A program made the translations under genes and the position numbers. Source: Curvibacter soli (lineage in GTDB: Bacteria; Pseudomonadota; Gammaproteobacteria; Burkholderiales; Burkholderiaceae_C). From it: DNA of 64,000 nucleotides. Below, one piece after another: positions 13,895-23,924 of this stretch. The notes under the pieces were generated by a model that saw only the letters and a program-made list of their open reading frames with translations, did no database searches and had not been told where the DNA came from. Numbering within the stretch: the first letter of the stretch is position 1; every line of letters starts with the position of its first letter. The stretch lies in NCBI RefSeq assembly GCF_029211125.1, contig NZ_JARGEN010000071.1:1-64000 (forward strand). Reading direction: 5' to 3'.

Positions 13895-14932
13895 ATGCAA
13901 CCACGACGCTCCCTGCTGGCCCTGGCGCTCGCCGCCGCGGCCATCGCCGGCCTGCCCCAAGGCGCTGCCGCGCAGAGCAGCTACAAGCCCGAGTACAAAA
14001 TGTCGCTGGTGCTCGGCCCCGCGTTCCCATGGGGCAAGGGCGGCGAGATCTGGGCCAACCTCGTGCGCGAGCGCACACAGGGCCGCATCAACATCAAGCT
14101 CTACCCCGGCACCGCGCTGGTGCAGGGCGACCAGACGCGCGAGTTCACCGCGCTGCGCCAGGGCGTGATCGACCTGGCCGTGGGTTCGACCATCAACTGG
14201 TCGCCACAGGTCAAGCAGCTCAACCTGTTCTCGCTGCCGTTCCTCATGCCCGACTACGCCGCAGTGGACGCGCTGACGCAGGGCGAGGTGGGCCAGCAGA
14301 TCTTCCAGGCCATCGAGCGCGCGGGCGTGCTGCCGCTGGCCTGGGGCGAGAACGGCTACCGCGAGATCAGCAACTCCAAGCGCGCCATCCGCACGCCCGA
14401 GGACCTGAAGGGCCTGAAGATCCGCGTGGTGGGCTCGCCGCTGTTCCTGGAGACCTTCACCGCGCTGGGCGCCAACCCGACGCAGATGAGCTGGGCCGAT
14501 GCGCAACCCGCCATGGCCAGCGGCGCCGTGGACGGGCAGGAGAACCCGATCTCGGTCTACATGGCGGCCAAGCTGTACACGGTGGCGCAGAAGTACGTCA
14601 CGATGTGGGGCTACATTGCCGATCCGCTGATCTTCGTGGTGAACAAGGAGGTGTGGAACTCCTGGACACCCGCCGACCGTGAGATCGTGCGCCAAGCCGC
14701 CGTCGACGCCGGCAAGGAGGAGATCGGTATCGCGCGCAAGGGCATGGTGGAGCCCGGCAAGCCGCTGCTCAAGGAGATCGCGGCCCAGGGCGTGACGGTG
14801 ACGGAGCTGAACCCCGCCGAGCGCGAGGCATTCGTGAAGGCCACGCGGCCCGTCTACGACAAGTGGAAAACCGCGGTGGGTGCGGATCTGGTGAATGCGG
14901 CGGAGAAATCCATCGCGGCGCGTAAACCGTAG
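13895..14932 (+). CDS. dctP: TRAP transporter substrate-binding protein (DctP type)
   Basis: A 345-aa periplasmic binding protein starting at 13895, with AAGGAGA nine bases upstream. A signal peptide (to about residue 27, ending AAAQS) is followed by the DctP fold. TPEDLKGLKIRVVGSPLF contains the conserved arginine region used by DctP proteins to hold a ligand carboxylate. WADAQPAMASGAVDGQENP is also typical. It completes the dctQMP operon. The ligand is probably an organic acid; this is family inference only. Confidence 0.92.
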   Translation: MQPRRSLLALALAAAAIAGLPQGAAAQSSYKPEYKMSLVLGPAFPWGKGGEIWANLVRERTQGRINIKLYPGTALVQGDQTREFTALRQGVIDLAVGSTINWSPQVKQLNLFSLPFLMPDYAAVDALTQGEVGQQIFQAIERAGVLPLAWGENGYREISNSKRAIRTPEDLKGLKIRVVGSPLFLETFTALGANPTQMSWADAQPAMASGAVDGQENPISVYMAAKLYTVAQKYVTMWGYIADPLIFVVNKEVWNSWTPADREIVRQAAVDAGKEEIGIARKGMVEPGKPLLKEIAAQGVTVTELNPAEREAFVKATRPVYDKWKTAVGADLVNAAEKSIAARKP

Positions 14933-14942
14933 CCGCAGCCCC

Positions 14943-15125
14943 TCACACCTTCATCGCCACGGGCAACGCCTGCCCGGGCAGGCTCTGCGAGAACGGCACC
15001 GCCGCGGTGTGGTAACCGACGACCACTTCGCGGCGGCTGCGAACCCTGTCGAGCGTGCCATCGGCCCGGGCCAGCGCGGCCAGCAGTGAACCCGCCAGAA
15101 AGGCAAGCACCAACAGGCCGGGCAC
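14943..15125 (-). pseudogene. 5' remnant of an amino-acid ABC transporter binding protein
   Basis: From a GTG at 15125 a 60-residue frame encodes a signal peptide (LLVLAFLAGSLLAALARA), then GTLDRVRSRREVVVGYHTAA and VPFS before ending. The part after the signal matches the mature start of the two nearby binding proteins (DTLAKIKSTGSVSLGVRDSS and GELDRIRDAKSITIAHRDAS). About 85 percent of the gene is gone. It lies just downstream of gltL. Confidence 0.55.
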
Positions 15126-15148
15126 GGCGGGGAATGCCCCGCGCAGCC

Positions 15149-15886
<738 letters not shown>

Positions 15887-15897
15887 TTTTCCCCCGC

Positions 15898-16566
15898 TCA
15901 ACGAATGATGGCGATTTTCTTGTGCAGGCGCTTGACCAGCGCGGACAGCCCGAAGCAGATGATGAAATAGACGACAGCAGCCAGCAGGTATGCCTCGATG
16001 GGGCGGCCATAATTCTTGCCCGCCGTCTCGAAGCCCTTGAGCATGTCGTAGGCGCCGATGGCATAGACCAGCGACGTGTCCTGGAACAGGATGATGGTCT
16101 GTGTGAGCAGCACGGGCAGCATGTTGCGGAACGCCTGCGGCAGGATGACGATCTTCATGTTCTGCGCATAGGTCATGCCCAGGGCCTGCCCCGCGAAGAC
16201 CTGGCCGCGCGCAATGGACTGGATGCCCGCACGCATGATTTCGCTGAAGTAGGCCGCCTCGAACGCGACGAAGGTCACCACCGCCGACCATTCGGCGCCG
16301 ATGGGCCGGCCGATGAAGAAAGGCACGAGCAGGAAGAACCACAGGATCACCATCACCAGCGGAATGCTGCGCATGCCGTTGACGTAGATGGTGGCCGGCA
16401 CCACGAGCGCCGTCTTTCCCGACAGCCGCATGAGCGCCAGCAGGGTGCCGAAGACAATGCCCCCCAGCGTGGAGATGACCGTGAGCGCCACGCTGAAGTA
16501 GAAGCCCTTGAGGACGAAGTTGCCGATGATGTCCCAGTTGTAGAACGAAAGGTCGAGGTTCAGCAT
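15898..16566 (-). CDS. gltK: Glutamate/aspartate-type ABC importer permease
   Basis: A 222-aa membrane protein with about five helices and the EAA-loop region [20 protein letters not shown] followed by [20 protein letters not shown]. This is the coupling helix that contacts GltL. It begins one base after gltJ ends, so the genes are co-translated. Confidence 0.92.
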   Translation of the reverse strand: MLNLDLSFYNWDIIGNFVLKGFYFSVALTVISTLGGIVFGTLLALMRLSGKTALVVPATIYVNGMRSIPLVMVILWFFLLVPFFIGRPIGAEWSAVVTFVAFEAAYFSEIMRAGIQSIARGQVFAGQALGMTYAQNMKIVILPQAFRNMLPVLLTQTIILFQDTSLVYAIGAYDMLKGFETAGKNYGRPIEAYLLAAVVYFIICFGLSALVKRLHKKIAIIR

Positions 16567-16567
16567 G

Positions 16568-17293
16568 TCAGTGGCCTCCCCCGGCGCTGCTCGCGACGAT
16601 GAAGCCCGGCACGCGCGTCTTCTTCTCGATGAAGGCCATGATGCGGTTGATGGCGAACGCGGAGATCACGTACAGGCCGGTCACGGCCAGGTAGACCTCG
16701 ATGCCGCGCGAGGTTTCCTCCTGGGCCTGCATGGCGAACATGGTCAGTTCCGAAACGGACACCGCGAACGCGACCGACGAGTTCTTGAAGATGTTCATGG
16801 TCTCGCTGGTAAGCGGCGGCAGGATGATGCGCAACGCCATGGGCAGCAGCACGTAGCGGTAGTACTGCGGCGTGGTGAAGCCCAGCGCCATGCCCGCATA
16901 GCGCTGCCCGCGCGGCAGTGCCTGGATGCCCGAGCGCACCTGCTCGGCGATGCGCGCCGAAGTGAAGAAGCCCAGCGCCAGCACCACCAGCACGAAGCTC
17001 GGCACGTTCTTGAGCACCGGGATGATGGCCGGCAGCACGTGGTACCACAGAAATATCTGCACCAGCAGCGGTATGTTGCGGAACAGTTCGACCCAGGCAT
17101 TGCCGAACCGCACCCAGACAGGGCTGTCGGGCAGCGTGCGCAGCGTGCCGACGATGGCGCCCGACACCAGCGCCAGCAGCAGTGCCAGCAGCGACACCGA
17201 GACGGTCCAGCCCCAGGCGGACAGCATCCATTCCAGATAGGTCGGATATTTCCCCCCCGGGTCCTGCAGAAAGACTTGCCAGTCCCAACTCAT
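16568..17293 (-). CDS. gltJ: Glutamate/aspartate-type ABC importer permease
   Basis: A 241-aa permease with the EAA-type loop IAEQVRSGIQALPRGQRYAG followed by MALGFTTPQYYRYVLLPMAL. It forms the heteromeric channel with GltK. It begins 130 bases after the end of gltI, with a terminator in between. Confidence 0.92.
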   Translation of the reverse strand: MSWDWQVFLQDPGGKYPTYLEWMLSAWGWTVSVSLLALLLALVSGAIVGTLRTLPDSPVWVRFGNAWVELFRNIPLLVQIFLWYHVLPAIIPVLKNVPSFVLVVLALGFFTSARIAEQVRSGIQALPRGQRYAGMALGFTTPQYYRYVLLPMALRIILPPLTSETMNIFKNSSVAFAVSVSELTMFAMQAQEETSRGIEVYLAVTGLYVISAFAINRIMAFIEKKTRVPGFIVASSAGGGH

Positions 17294-17373
17294 AAGGAAG
17301 GCTCCATGGGTATTTTCAAGATCAGGTCAAACATCATCATCCATGCGCGTTGGCCAGCGGGCAAGACTGAACC

Positions 17374-17402
17374 AAAAAAAGCCCGCCAATGCATTGGCGG
17401 GC
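17374..17402 (-). terminator. Strong intrinsic terminator between gltI and gltJ
   Basis: On the minus strand GCCCGCCAATG/CATTGGCGGGC (17381-17402) is an 11-bp perfect palindrome followed at once by seven T residues (17374-17380). It lies 22 bases past the gltI stop codon. The position suits partial termination, so that the binding protein is made in excess over the membrane components. Confidence 0.9.
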
Positions 17403-17423
17403 TCCATTGTCACCGTGACACGA

Positions 17424-18323
17424 TCACTTCTTGGCGTACTCTTCCATCGGCTTGTCGTTGGGATTCGCCCAGGCATCCTTGGTGGCGTCGGACATCGGCA
17501 GGCCGATCTTCGTGTTGGCCGGGGGGATGGGCTGCATGAACCACTTGTCGTAGAGCTTGGCCAGCGAACCATCCTTGATCTGGCGGATGATGCTGTCGTC
17601 GACGGCCTTCTTGAAGGCCGGATCGTCCTTGCGCAGCATGCAGGCGATGGGCTCGACGCTGAGCACCTCGCCGACGATCTTGAAGTCCGCCGGGCTCTTG
17701 GACTTGGAGATGTTGGCCGCCAGGATGGAGCCGTCCATCACGAACGCATCGGCGCGGCCCGACTCAAGCAGCAGGAAGCTGTCGGAGTGGTCCTTGCCGA
17801 ACACTTCCTTGAAGTCGATGCCCATGGCGCGCTCGTTCTTGCGCAGCGTCTGCACCGAGGTCGTTCCGGTGGTGGTGGCAATGGTCTTGCCGGACAGGTC
17901 CTTGATGCCCGTGATGCCGGAATTGGCCTTCACCGCGATGCGCACTTCTTCCACATAGGTGGTCACTGCGAACGACACGTCCTTCTGGCGCGCGGCATTG
18001 TTGGTGGTGGAGCCGCATTCCAGGTCCACGGTGCCGTTCTGCACCAGCGGAATGCGGTTCTGCGAGGTGACCGGGGTGTACTTGATGTCGAGTTTGGCAA
18101 GGCCCAGTTGCTTCTGGATGTCGGCCAGGACGCGCTCGCCCATTTCGGTATGGAAGCCCACATACTTGCCGTTGCCCAGGGTATACGAAAGCGCGGACGA
18201 ATCGCGCACGCCAAGGCTCACGCTGCCCGTGGACTTGATCTTGGCGAGCGTGTCCTTTTCCTGTGCGAATGCGCTGCCCATTGCGAGTGCAGCGATAGCG
18301 ATGGCCAGTACTTGCTTCTTCAT
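17424..18323 (-). CDS. gltI: Glutamate/aspartate-type ABC importer binding protein
   Basis: From the ATG at 18323, with GGAGAT a few bases upstream, the protein has 299 residues. The signal peptide is MKKQVLAIAIAALAMGSAFA. The mature protein has the family 3 solute-binding fold with LECGSTTNNAARQKDVSFAV, a ligand-site segment shared with GltI proteins. An open frame extends to 18407 but lacks a ribosome site. Together with gltJKL it forms the importer. Confidence 0.92.
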   Translation of the reverse strand: MKKQVLAIAIAALAMGSAFAQEKDTLAKIKSTGSVSLGVRDSSALSYTLGNGKYVGFHTEMGERVLADIQKQLGLAKLDIKYTPVTSQNRIPLVQNGTVDLECGSTTNNAARQKDVSFAVTTYVEEVRIAVKANSGITGIKDLSGKTIATTTGTTSVQTLRKNERAMGIDFKEVFGKDHSDSFLLLESGRADAFVMDGSILAANISKSKSPADFKIVGEVLSVEPIACMLRKDDPAFKKAVDDSIIRQIKDGSLAKLYDKWFMQPIPPANTKIGLPMSDATKDAWANPNDKPMEEYAKK

Positions 18324-18474
18324 GAGAATCTCCTTGGATTGAAGCTTGGGGTAGAGATGAACCAATGTAGCGCACTCGGACACATTCCGTTTCCGGCCTG
18401 CTAGCAATCCAGCGCTCCGTTCACACGGAGTGCCGGCGCCCCATTGGCGAGAGGGAACTTTGGCAGAGGCGGCG

Positions 18475-19386
18475 CTAGTTGATCACCAGATCGCCCACCT
18501 TGTCGCTTGGGAACTTGAAGGACTCGCGCAGCATGAAGGGCATGCGCAGATCCAGCGTGATCCCCTTGGGCGGGATCGGCTTGAGGAACCACTTGTCGTA
18601 GAGTTGGTTGATCTCGCCGCTCTGGATCAGGCGGCGCATCTCCTGGTCGACGACCTTCTTGAACGCCGGGTCGTCCTTGGGCAGCATGATGGCGTAGGGC
18701 TCGATGGTCATGGGCTTGCCGATGACGGCGTACTTGGCCGGATTGCCGGAAGTCGCACGCAGACCGTAGAGCAGGATGTCGTCCATGGCGAACGCATCGG
18801 CGCGTCCGTCGGCCACCATGGAAAAGGCCTGCGCATGGTCAGACGCAGCGATGATCTTCATGCCAAGGATCTTGTCGTTGTTGACGCGCTCCAGCGTCTT
18901 GATGTTGGTGGTGCCCTTGGTGGACACGACGGTGCGACCCGCGAGATCTTCCACGCGGTCGATGTGGGAATCGGCGCGCACGATGAAACGCGACGAGGCG
19001 ATGAAATGCGGGATGGTGAAGTCGATCTGCTTGCGGCGCTCGGCGGTGTTGGTGGTGGAACCGCATTCGAGCGATGCCTTGCCCTCTGCGATGGTGGGGA
19101 TGCGGCTGGCCGATGTGACCGCGAGGTACTTGACCTCCAGGCTCGGCAGCTTGAGCTCCTGCTTGATGGCCTCGGCGATGCGCTGGCAGATCTCCACTGC
19201 ATAGCCCATGGGGCGCTGCTGGTCGTCCACGTAAGACAGCGGGACCGATGCATCGCGGTGGGCGATCGTGATGGACTTGGCGTCGCGGATGCGATCCAAC
19301 TCGCCGGCCTGCGACAGCCCCCCCAGGGTTGCCAGGGCCGCAAATGCAGCGATACGCACGCCCGCGATGAAAGTTGGTTGAATCAT
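18475..19386 (-). CDS. Orphan amino-acid ABC transporter binding protein (GltI-like)
   Basis: From the ATG at 19386 the protein has 303 residues: a signal peptide (to about residue 28), then the family 3 binding fold with LECGSTTNTAERRKQIDFTI and the final LYDKWFLKPIPPKG, both close to the neighbouring GltI. A GTG at 19398 is an alternative start. It is encoded 151 bases upstream of gltI on the same strand with no permease of its own, so it may feed the same GltJKL channel with another ligand (inference). Confidence 0.88.
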   Translation of the reverse strand: MIQPTFIAGVRIAAFAALATLGGLSQAGELDRIRDAKSITIAHRDASVPLSYVDDQQRPMGYAVEICQRIAEAIKQELKLPSLEVKYLAVTSASRIPTIAEGKASLECGSTTNTAERRKQIDFTIPHFIASSRFIVRADSHIDRVEDLAGRTVVSTKGTTNIKTLERVNNDKILGMKIIAASDHAQAFSMVADGRADAFAMDDILLYGLRATSGNPAKYAVIGKPMTIEPYAIMLPKDDPAFKKVVDQEMRRLIQSGEINQLYDKWFLKPIPPKGITLDLRMPFMLRESFKFPSDKVGDLVIN

Positions 19387-19941
19387 GTTGCGCCCCACTG
19401 TTCGGCTGGAAAAAGCGTTTCAGCCAAGGCCCAGTGGCCGCGCGCCGCAAGCCGCCAAAGCCTTGCGGGACGAACAAGCAGGAAGCATGCCCATCATCCT
19501 GGAAACGGCAGTTGACCGCTTTGCATCCCTTGCCAGGCCGCATGAAATCGAGCGTTGACGGCGCCGATGGGGTTCACCTCGTGGGTGAGAGCGCCATGCC
19601 CCTGCCAGCACCGCGCTCGGCGCGCCATGCGGCGTTGCTCCTCCTTGCGGGCACCAGCCCGCCGCGTCGCCCGGTCTTGCCTGGCACCCCGATCACGGCA
19701 CCGGCAGGCGCATCCAACTGCCGTTTCCAGGATCATTCGAAAACCGCCTCTTCCACGGAGTTCGCCGCATGCCGGGATGCCTGGAAGCAATCACGCGCTG
19801 TGCTGAATCGAAACGGCATATGGGGCACCATCAAAAAATGCGATGGCGCGAACTGTAAATGTCGGTTTCACGAAACGCCAATGCCGTTTCATAGGCGGTG
19901 TCATGCAAATTATTTATAACCTACCCACTCCGGCGCAAGCA
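19387..19941. other. Gene-free spacer holding MITE copy A
   Basis: Between the orphan binding protein and the convergent end of the LysR gene there is no credible gene. The only structure seen is the miniature element at 19498-19731. The remaining sequence to 19941 is unremarkable. Confidence 0.6.
19498..19731 (-). mobile_element. Miniature inverted-repeat element, copy A (234 bp)
   Basis: The ends are CCTGGAAACGGCAGTTG and its perfect inverse CAACTGCCGTTTCCAGG. ATCAT flanks the element on both sides (19493-19497 and 19732-19736) as a 5-bp target duplication. The interior is about 90 percent identical by eye to copy B in the opposite orientation. No transposase is encoded, so it is non-autonomous. 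Confidence 0.85.
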
Positions 19942-20889
19942 CTACTTCGGGGCATTGTGGCGGGCGAGGTAAGCCCACAGCGCCTGCGCCAGCCCCTTGG
20001 GCTCCTTGGGCTCCTTGGACGATGCATCGCTGGGCCGCTCGCGGTAGGCGCGCACGTCCATGGTGATCTCCAGCGGCGGCTGGATCAGCGGCGCGGCGCT
20101 GACCAGGCGGCGCGTGCGCAGTTCCTTGCGCACCGCGCTCAGCGGCAGGAACGCGATGCCATGCCCTTCGAGCGCCATGGCCTTGAGACCCTCGGCCATA
20201 TCGGTTTCGTACACGCGGTCGAGGTGCATGGCCACGCCGTGCTGCGTGAGCATGGCATCCACCACCCGGCCCAGGTAGGCACCCGGCGCATAGCCCAGGT
20301 AGGGCAGCGGCTGGCCCGCGCGGCCGGGCAACTGGTACAGCGGCTGGCCCTGCGCGTCGGGCTTCACGTAGGGCGCCAGCACTTCCTGGCCCAGGCTCAC
20401 CATCTCGTAGCGGTCGGCGTCGAGCTGCAGCGGCTGCGCATTGTGGTGGTAGGCGATCAGCAGGTCGCAACTGCCTTCCACGAGCCGCATCACCGCGTCA
20501 TGCACGTTGAGCGCGATCAGGCGGCTCTTGATGGGGCCGAACTTCTCGCGCAGGCTCGACACCCAGGTCGGGAAGAACGTGAAGGCCAGCGTGTGCGGCA
20601 CGGCGAACTCGATCACGTCCTTGCCCGCGCTGGCATGGCCGCGCAGCATGGCGCGCGTGGTCTGCAGCGCCTGCAGCATCTCCAGCGCCTGCTTGTAGAG
20701 CGTCTCGCCCGCGGGCGAGAGGCGCGTGGGGTAGGAGCTGCGGTCCACCAGGTCCGCCCCCGCCCAGGCTTCGAGCGCCTGGATGCGCCGCGAGAACGCG
20801 GGCTGCGTCACGTGCCGCAGTTGGGCCGAGCGGCTGAAGCTGCGCGTCTCGGCCAGACTGATGAAATCCTCAAGCCATTTGGTTTCCAT
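19942..20889 (-). CDS. LysR-family transcriptional regulator
   Basis: A 315-aa protein with an N-terminal winged helix-turn-helix (LEDFISLAETRSFSRSAQLR and HVTQPAFSRRIQALEAWAGA, residues 5-45) and a C-terminal effector-binding domain. No divergent target gene is preserved: the upstream side holds a decayed 2-hydroxyacid dehydrogenase on the same strand. The regulon and effector are unknown. Confidence 0.9.
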   Translation of the reverse strand: METKWLEDFISLAETRSFSRSAQLRHVTQPAFSRRIQALEAWAGADLVDRSSYPTRLSPAGETLYKQALEMLQALQTTRAMLRGHASAGKDVIEFAVPHTLAFTFFPTWVSSLREKFGPIKSRLIALNVHDAVMRLVEGSCDLLIAYHHNAQPLQLDADRYEMVSLGQEVLAPYVKPDAQGQPLYQLPGRAGQPLPYLGYAPGAYLGRVVDAMLTQHGVAMHLDRVYETDMAEGLKAMALEGHGIAFLPLSAVRKELRTRRLVSAAPLIQPPLEITMDVRAYRERPSDASSKEPKEPKGLAQALWAYLARHNAPK

Positions 20890-20935
20890 GGCCGCGCATT
20901 ATGGACCCGCGCCCCTGATGCCTGTTCGCTGCTGC

Positions 20936-21055
20936 GCGAGCCGCTCCCATCCTCAAGGAAACGCTCCGGCGGACCGGCAAAGCCGGCTCCACGGGGGCAC
21001 TGGCCGGGGCCCGCGCCGGGGTTCATGCGTGCAGGCGGCACGCGCCTCGGTACGC
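20936..21055. repeat. GC-rich dispersed repeat (Comamonadaceae type)
   Basis: The segment with CCGGCGGACCGGCAAAGCCG and GCTCCACGGGGGCACTGG resembles, in inverse orientation, the repeat at about 43360-43400 (GGAACCGGCTTGGCCGGGCC and GCCGGCGG). It fills the space between the decayed dehydrogenase and the LysR gene. Confidence 0.5.
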
Positions 21056-21496
21056 TCAGACCGGCGACATCGGCGCCTCGCCCGCGAAGTGGCGGCGCGC
21101 GTTCTCGACGAAGCGGCCCACCGATGCCCGCACCGCCTCGGGCGACCAGCCAGCCACGTGGGGCGTGGGCACGACGTTGGGCAGATCGAGCAGTTTGGCG
21201 GGCGGCTCCGGCTCGCTTTCGTACACATCCAGCCCTGCGCCGCCGTATCCCCCACGCTGCCGCGCGCGCTATCGATGTTCTCGTAGCCCGCGCCCAGCGC
21301 ACCGGCGAACGAGCGCCGGGGCATCGCATCCATCTCCGCCGCCGCAAGGCCCACGCTGCCGATAGTGAGCACACGGGGCCTGCACAGACTCGCCGCTCCG
21401 CGCGATGGCCTGCGCGCGCTGCGCGTGGTCTGGCGCGTAGATGACCGCGCGGTGTTCTTTGGAAACGGCGTTGCGGATGAGAAGCAGCGGTTTCAT
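21056..21496 (-). pseudogene. Internally deleted D-2-hydroxyacid dehydrogenase
   Basis: The ATG at 21496 starts MKPLLLIRNAVSKEHRAVIY, after which the frame is lost. Another frame reads VLTIGSVGLAAAEMDAMPRR and SFAGALGAGYENID, the substrate domain of the family. The sequence then jumps to a C-terminal piece, LDVYESEPEPPAKLLDLPNV and PTPHVAGWSPEAVRASVGRF, ending at 21056. The NAD-binding domain is missing. The start overlaps the stop of the ABC exporter gene (ATGA), so the gene was once coupled to it. Confidence 0.8.
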
Positions 21497-23418
21497 GCGG
21501 GTGAGACGAACATGCGGCCAGCGCCGCCAGAGCCGTGACTGTGCACCGCATCCATCTCTTGCGCGGCCGCGGACTCTTCGGCCCCGCTTTGCTGCAACTC
21601 CCACATCCGCGCATAGCGGCCCTGCTGCGCCAGCAGTTGCGCATGCGTGCCGCGCTCGACGATGCGGCCCGCCTCCATCACCAGGATCTCGTGCGCGTCC
21701 ACCACGGTGGACAGCCGGTGCGCGATGAGCAGCGTGGTCTTGTTGCGGGCCACGCCCTGCAGCTCGGCCTGGATGGCGCGCTCGTTGGCCGAGTCGAGCG
21801 CCGAGGTGGCCTCGTCGAAGATCAGCACCGGCGGGTCCTTCAGCAGCGTGCGGGCTATGGCCACGCGCTGCTTCTCGCCGCCCGAAAGTTTGAGTCCGCG
21901 CTCGCCCACCATGGTTTCGTAGCCCGCAGGCGTGCCGGCGATGAAGTCGTGGATGCGCGCCGCGCGGGCAGCGGACTCGATCTCGGCCTGCGTCGCGCCG
22001 GGGCGTCCATAGGCGATGTTATAGGCCACGGTGTCGTTGAACAGCACCGTGTCCTGCGGCACGATGCCGATGGCCTGCCGCACGCTGGCCTGCGTCACCG
22101 CGCGGATGTCCTGGCCGGCGATGGTGATGCGCCCTTGCTGCACGTCGTAGAAACGGTAGAGCAGCCGCGCCAGCGTGGACTTGCCCGAGCCCGACGGCCC
22201 CACCACCGCGACCGTCTTGCCTGCGGGAATCTCGAAGCTCAACTGCCGCAGAATGGGCCGCGCCGGGTCATAGGCGAAGCCAACGCTCTCGAAGCGCACG
22301 GTGGGCGGCGCCTGCAGTTGCCGCAGCGGCCGGGCGCCGCCCGCATCGTCAACCTCGCGTTCGCGCTCCATCAGCGTAAACATCTTCTGCAGATCGATCA
22401 GGCTCTGCTTGATCTCGCGGTAGAGCACGCCCAGGAAGTTGAGCGGCATGTAGAGCTGGAGCATGAAGGCGTTGACCATCACCAGGTCGCCCAGCGTCAT
22501 GCGGCCCTGGGCCACGCCCTCGGTCGCGCGCCACAGCAGCGCGACCAGCGCCACCGCGATGATGAGCTGCTGGCCGCTGTTGAGCAGCGACAGCGAGGTC
22601 TGGCTCTTCAAGCGCGCGCGGCGCAGTTTTTCGAGCCGCTCGTCGTAGCGGCGGGCCTCGAACGCCTCGTTGTTGAAGTACTTGACCGTCTCGTAGTTCA
22701 GCAGCGAATCGATGGCGCGCGCATGGGCAGCGGAATCCAGCTCGTTGGCCTGGCGGCGGAACTGCGAGCGCCACTCCGTCACCGAGACGGTGAACGCGAT
22801 GTACAGCACCAGCGCGCAGCCGGTGATGCCCGCGAACCAGGCGTCGAAACGCACCGCCAGGATGCCCAGCACCAGCGCCACCTCGATGATGGTGGGCACG
22901 ATGCTGTAGAGCGAATACGACACCAGCGACTCGATGCCGCGCACGCCGCGCTCGATGTCGCGCGTCATGCCGCCGGTCTGGCGCTCCAGGTGGAAGCGCA
23001 GGCTCAGCGAATGCAGATGGCGGAAGGTCTCCAGCGCGATGCTGCGAACCGCGCCCTGCGTGGCCTTGGCGAAAACCAGTTCACGCAGCTCGGCGAACAG
23101 CGACGTCATCAGCCGCAGCGCGCCGTAGCCCAGCAGCAGCGCCACCGGCACCACCAGCATGGCCCGCGGGTCGCCGGGGCGCAGCGTCATGCTGTCCACC
23201 AGCCGCTGCAGCAGCAGCGGCACGGCCACGTTGGCGAGCTTGGCCCCCACCATGAACAGCAGGGCCGCGATCACGCGCCACTTGTAGTGCCACAGGTAGG
23301 GAAACAGGCGGCGCAGCGCCTGCCAGTCGGTCTGCACGGGGCGTGCGGGCGCGGGACTGGAAGGCGGCGGGGTGGATGGGGACGGGGCGGCTTCGCCGTG
23401 GTGGCGCATGCGGGACAA
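21493..23418 (-). CDS. ABC exporter, Atm1/heavy-metal type
   Basis: A 641-aa half-transporter: six-helix membrane domain (about residues 35-330) followed by the ATPase with Walker [10 protein letters not shown], signature LSGGEKQRVAIART and Walker B VLIFDEATSALD. The segment TSLSLLNSGQQLIIAVALVA is characteristic of the Atm1/ABCB7 group, which exports glutathione-related compounds and is linked to metal tolerance. The N-terminal 25 residues are proline-rich. It is divergent from the thioesterase gene with only 32 bases between the starts. Confidence 0.85.
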   Translation of the reverse strand: MSRMRHHGEAAPSPSTPPPSSPAPARPVQTDWQALRRLFPYLWHYKWRVIAALLFMVGAKLANVAVPLLLQRLVDSMTLRPGDPRAMLVVPVALLLGYGALRLMTSLFAELRELVFAKATQGAVRSIALETFRHLHSLSLRFHLERQTGGMTRDIERGVRGIESLVSYSLYSIVPTIIEVALVLGILAVRFDAWFAGITGCALVLYIAFTVSVTEWRSQFRRQANELDSAAHARAIDSLLNYETVKYFNNEAFEARRYDERLEKLRRARLKSQTSLSLLNSGQQLIIAVALVALLWRATEGVAQGRMTLGDLVMVNAFMLQLYMPLNFLGVLYREIKQSLIDLQKMFTLMEREREVDDAGGARPLRQLQAPPTVRFESVGFAYDPARPILRQLSFEIPAGKTVAVVGPSGSGKSTLARLLYRFYDVQQGRITIAGQDIRAVTQASVRQAIGIVPQDTVLFNDTVAYNIAYGRPGATQAEIESAARAARIHDFIAGTPAGYETMVGERGLKLSGGEKQRVAIARTLLKDPPVLIFDEATSALDSANERAIQAELQGVARNKTTLLIAHRLSTVVDAHEILVMEAGRIVERGTHAQLLAQQGRYARMWELQQSGAEESAAAQEMDAVHSHGSGGAGRMFVSPA

Positions 23419-23450
23419 TCGGGCTTTCTATGGTTTTGCAGATTGTGCCC

Positions 23451-23861
23451 ATGTCCTCTTCTTCAAGCCTTCCGGCGGTAGAACTCCCCCGCGACCGGGA
23501 ACTGGTTCTCAAGGTCATTCCCATGCCGGCGGACTGCAACGTCAATGGCGACATCTTCGGCGGCTGGGTCATGGCGCAGGTCGACCTGGCCGGCTCGGTG
23601 CTGCCCGCGCGCCAGGCACGCGGGCGCATGGCGACGGTTGCGGTCAACGAGTTCATCTTCAAGCAGCCGGTGCGCGTGGGCGACCTGCTGTCGTTCTATG
23701 CCCAGATGAAGCACGTCGGCCGCACCTCCATGACGGTGGAGGTGGAGGTCTACGCCGAGCGCATCCACGCCCAGGGGCAATACGTCAAGGTCACCCAGGC
23801 CACGCTCACCTACGTCGCCATCGACGCGCACGGCAAGCCGCGGCCCGTGCCGCGCGACTGA
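23451..23861 (+). CDS. Acyl-CoA thioesterase, YciA type
   Basis: From the ATG at 23451 this is a 136-aa hotdog-fold protein. MPADCNVNGDIFGGWVMAQV contains the conserved Asn-Asp of YciA-like thioesterases, which hydrolyse short to medium acyl-CoAs as hexamers. VAVNEFIFKQPVRVGDLLSF is also typical. The long open frame upstream is not credible because it overlaps the exporter start. Confidence 0.9.
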   Translation: MSSSSSLPAVELPRDRELVLKVIPMPADCNVNGDIFGGWVMAQVDLAGSVLPARQARGRMATVAVNEFIFKQPVRVGDLLSFYAQMKHVGRTSMTVEVEVYAERIHAQGQYVKVTQATLTYVAIDAHGKPRPVPRD

Positions 23862-23924
23862 CGAACGCGCGCCGCAGCCCGAACCACGGCGACCAGCCAG
23901 CAGGGCGACGAGGGCTCCGCCTGC

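Noticed and set aside
12222-14932. Upstream extension of the dctM frame to 12222 and extended dctP frame from 12686
   Set aside because: The extensions overlap dctQ and dctM in another frame. GTG at 12567 (GTGA overlap) and ATG at 13895 (AAGGAGA) give standard lengths and signal peptide.
18324-18407. Longer start for gltI at 18407
   Set aside because: The extension lacks a ribosome site and would bury the signal peptide; GGAGAT precedes the ATG at 18323.
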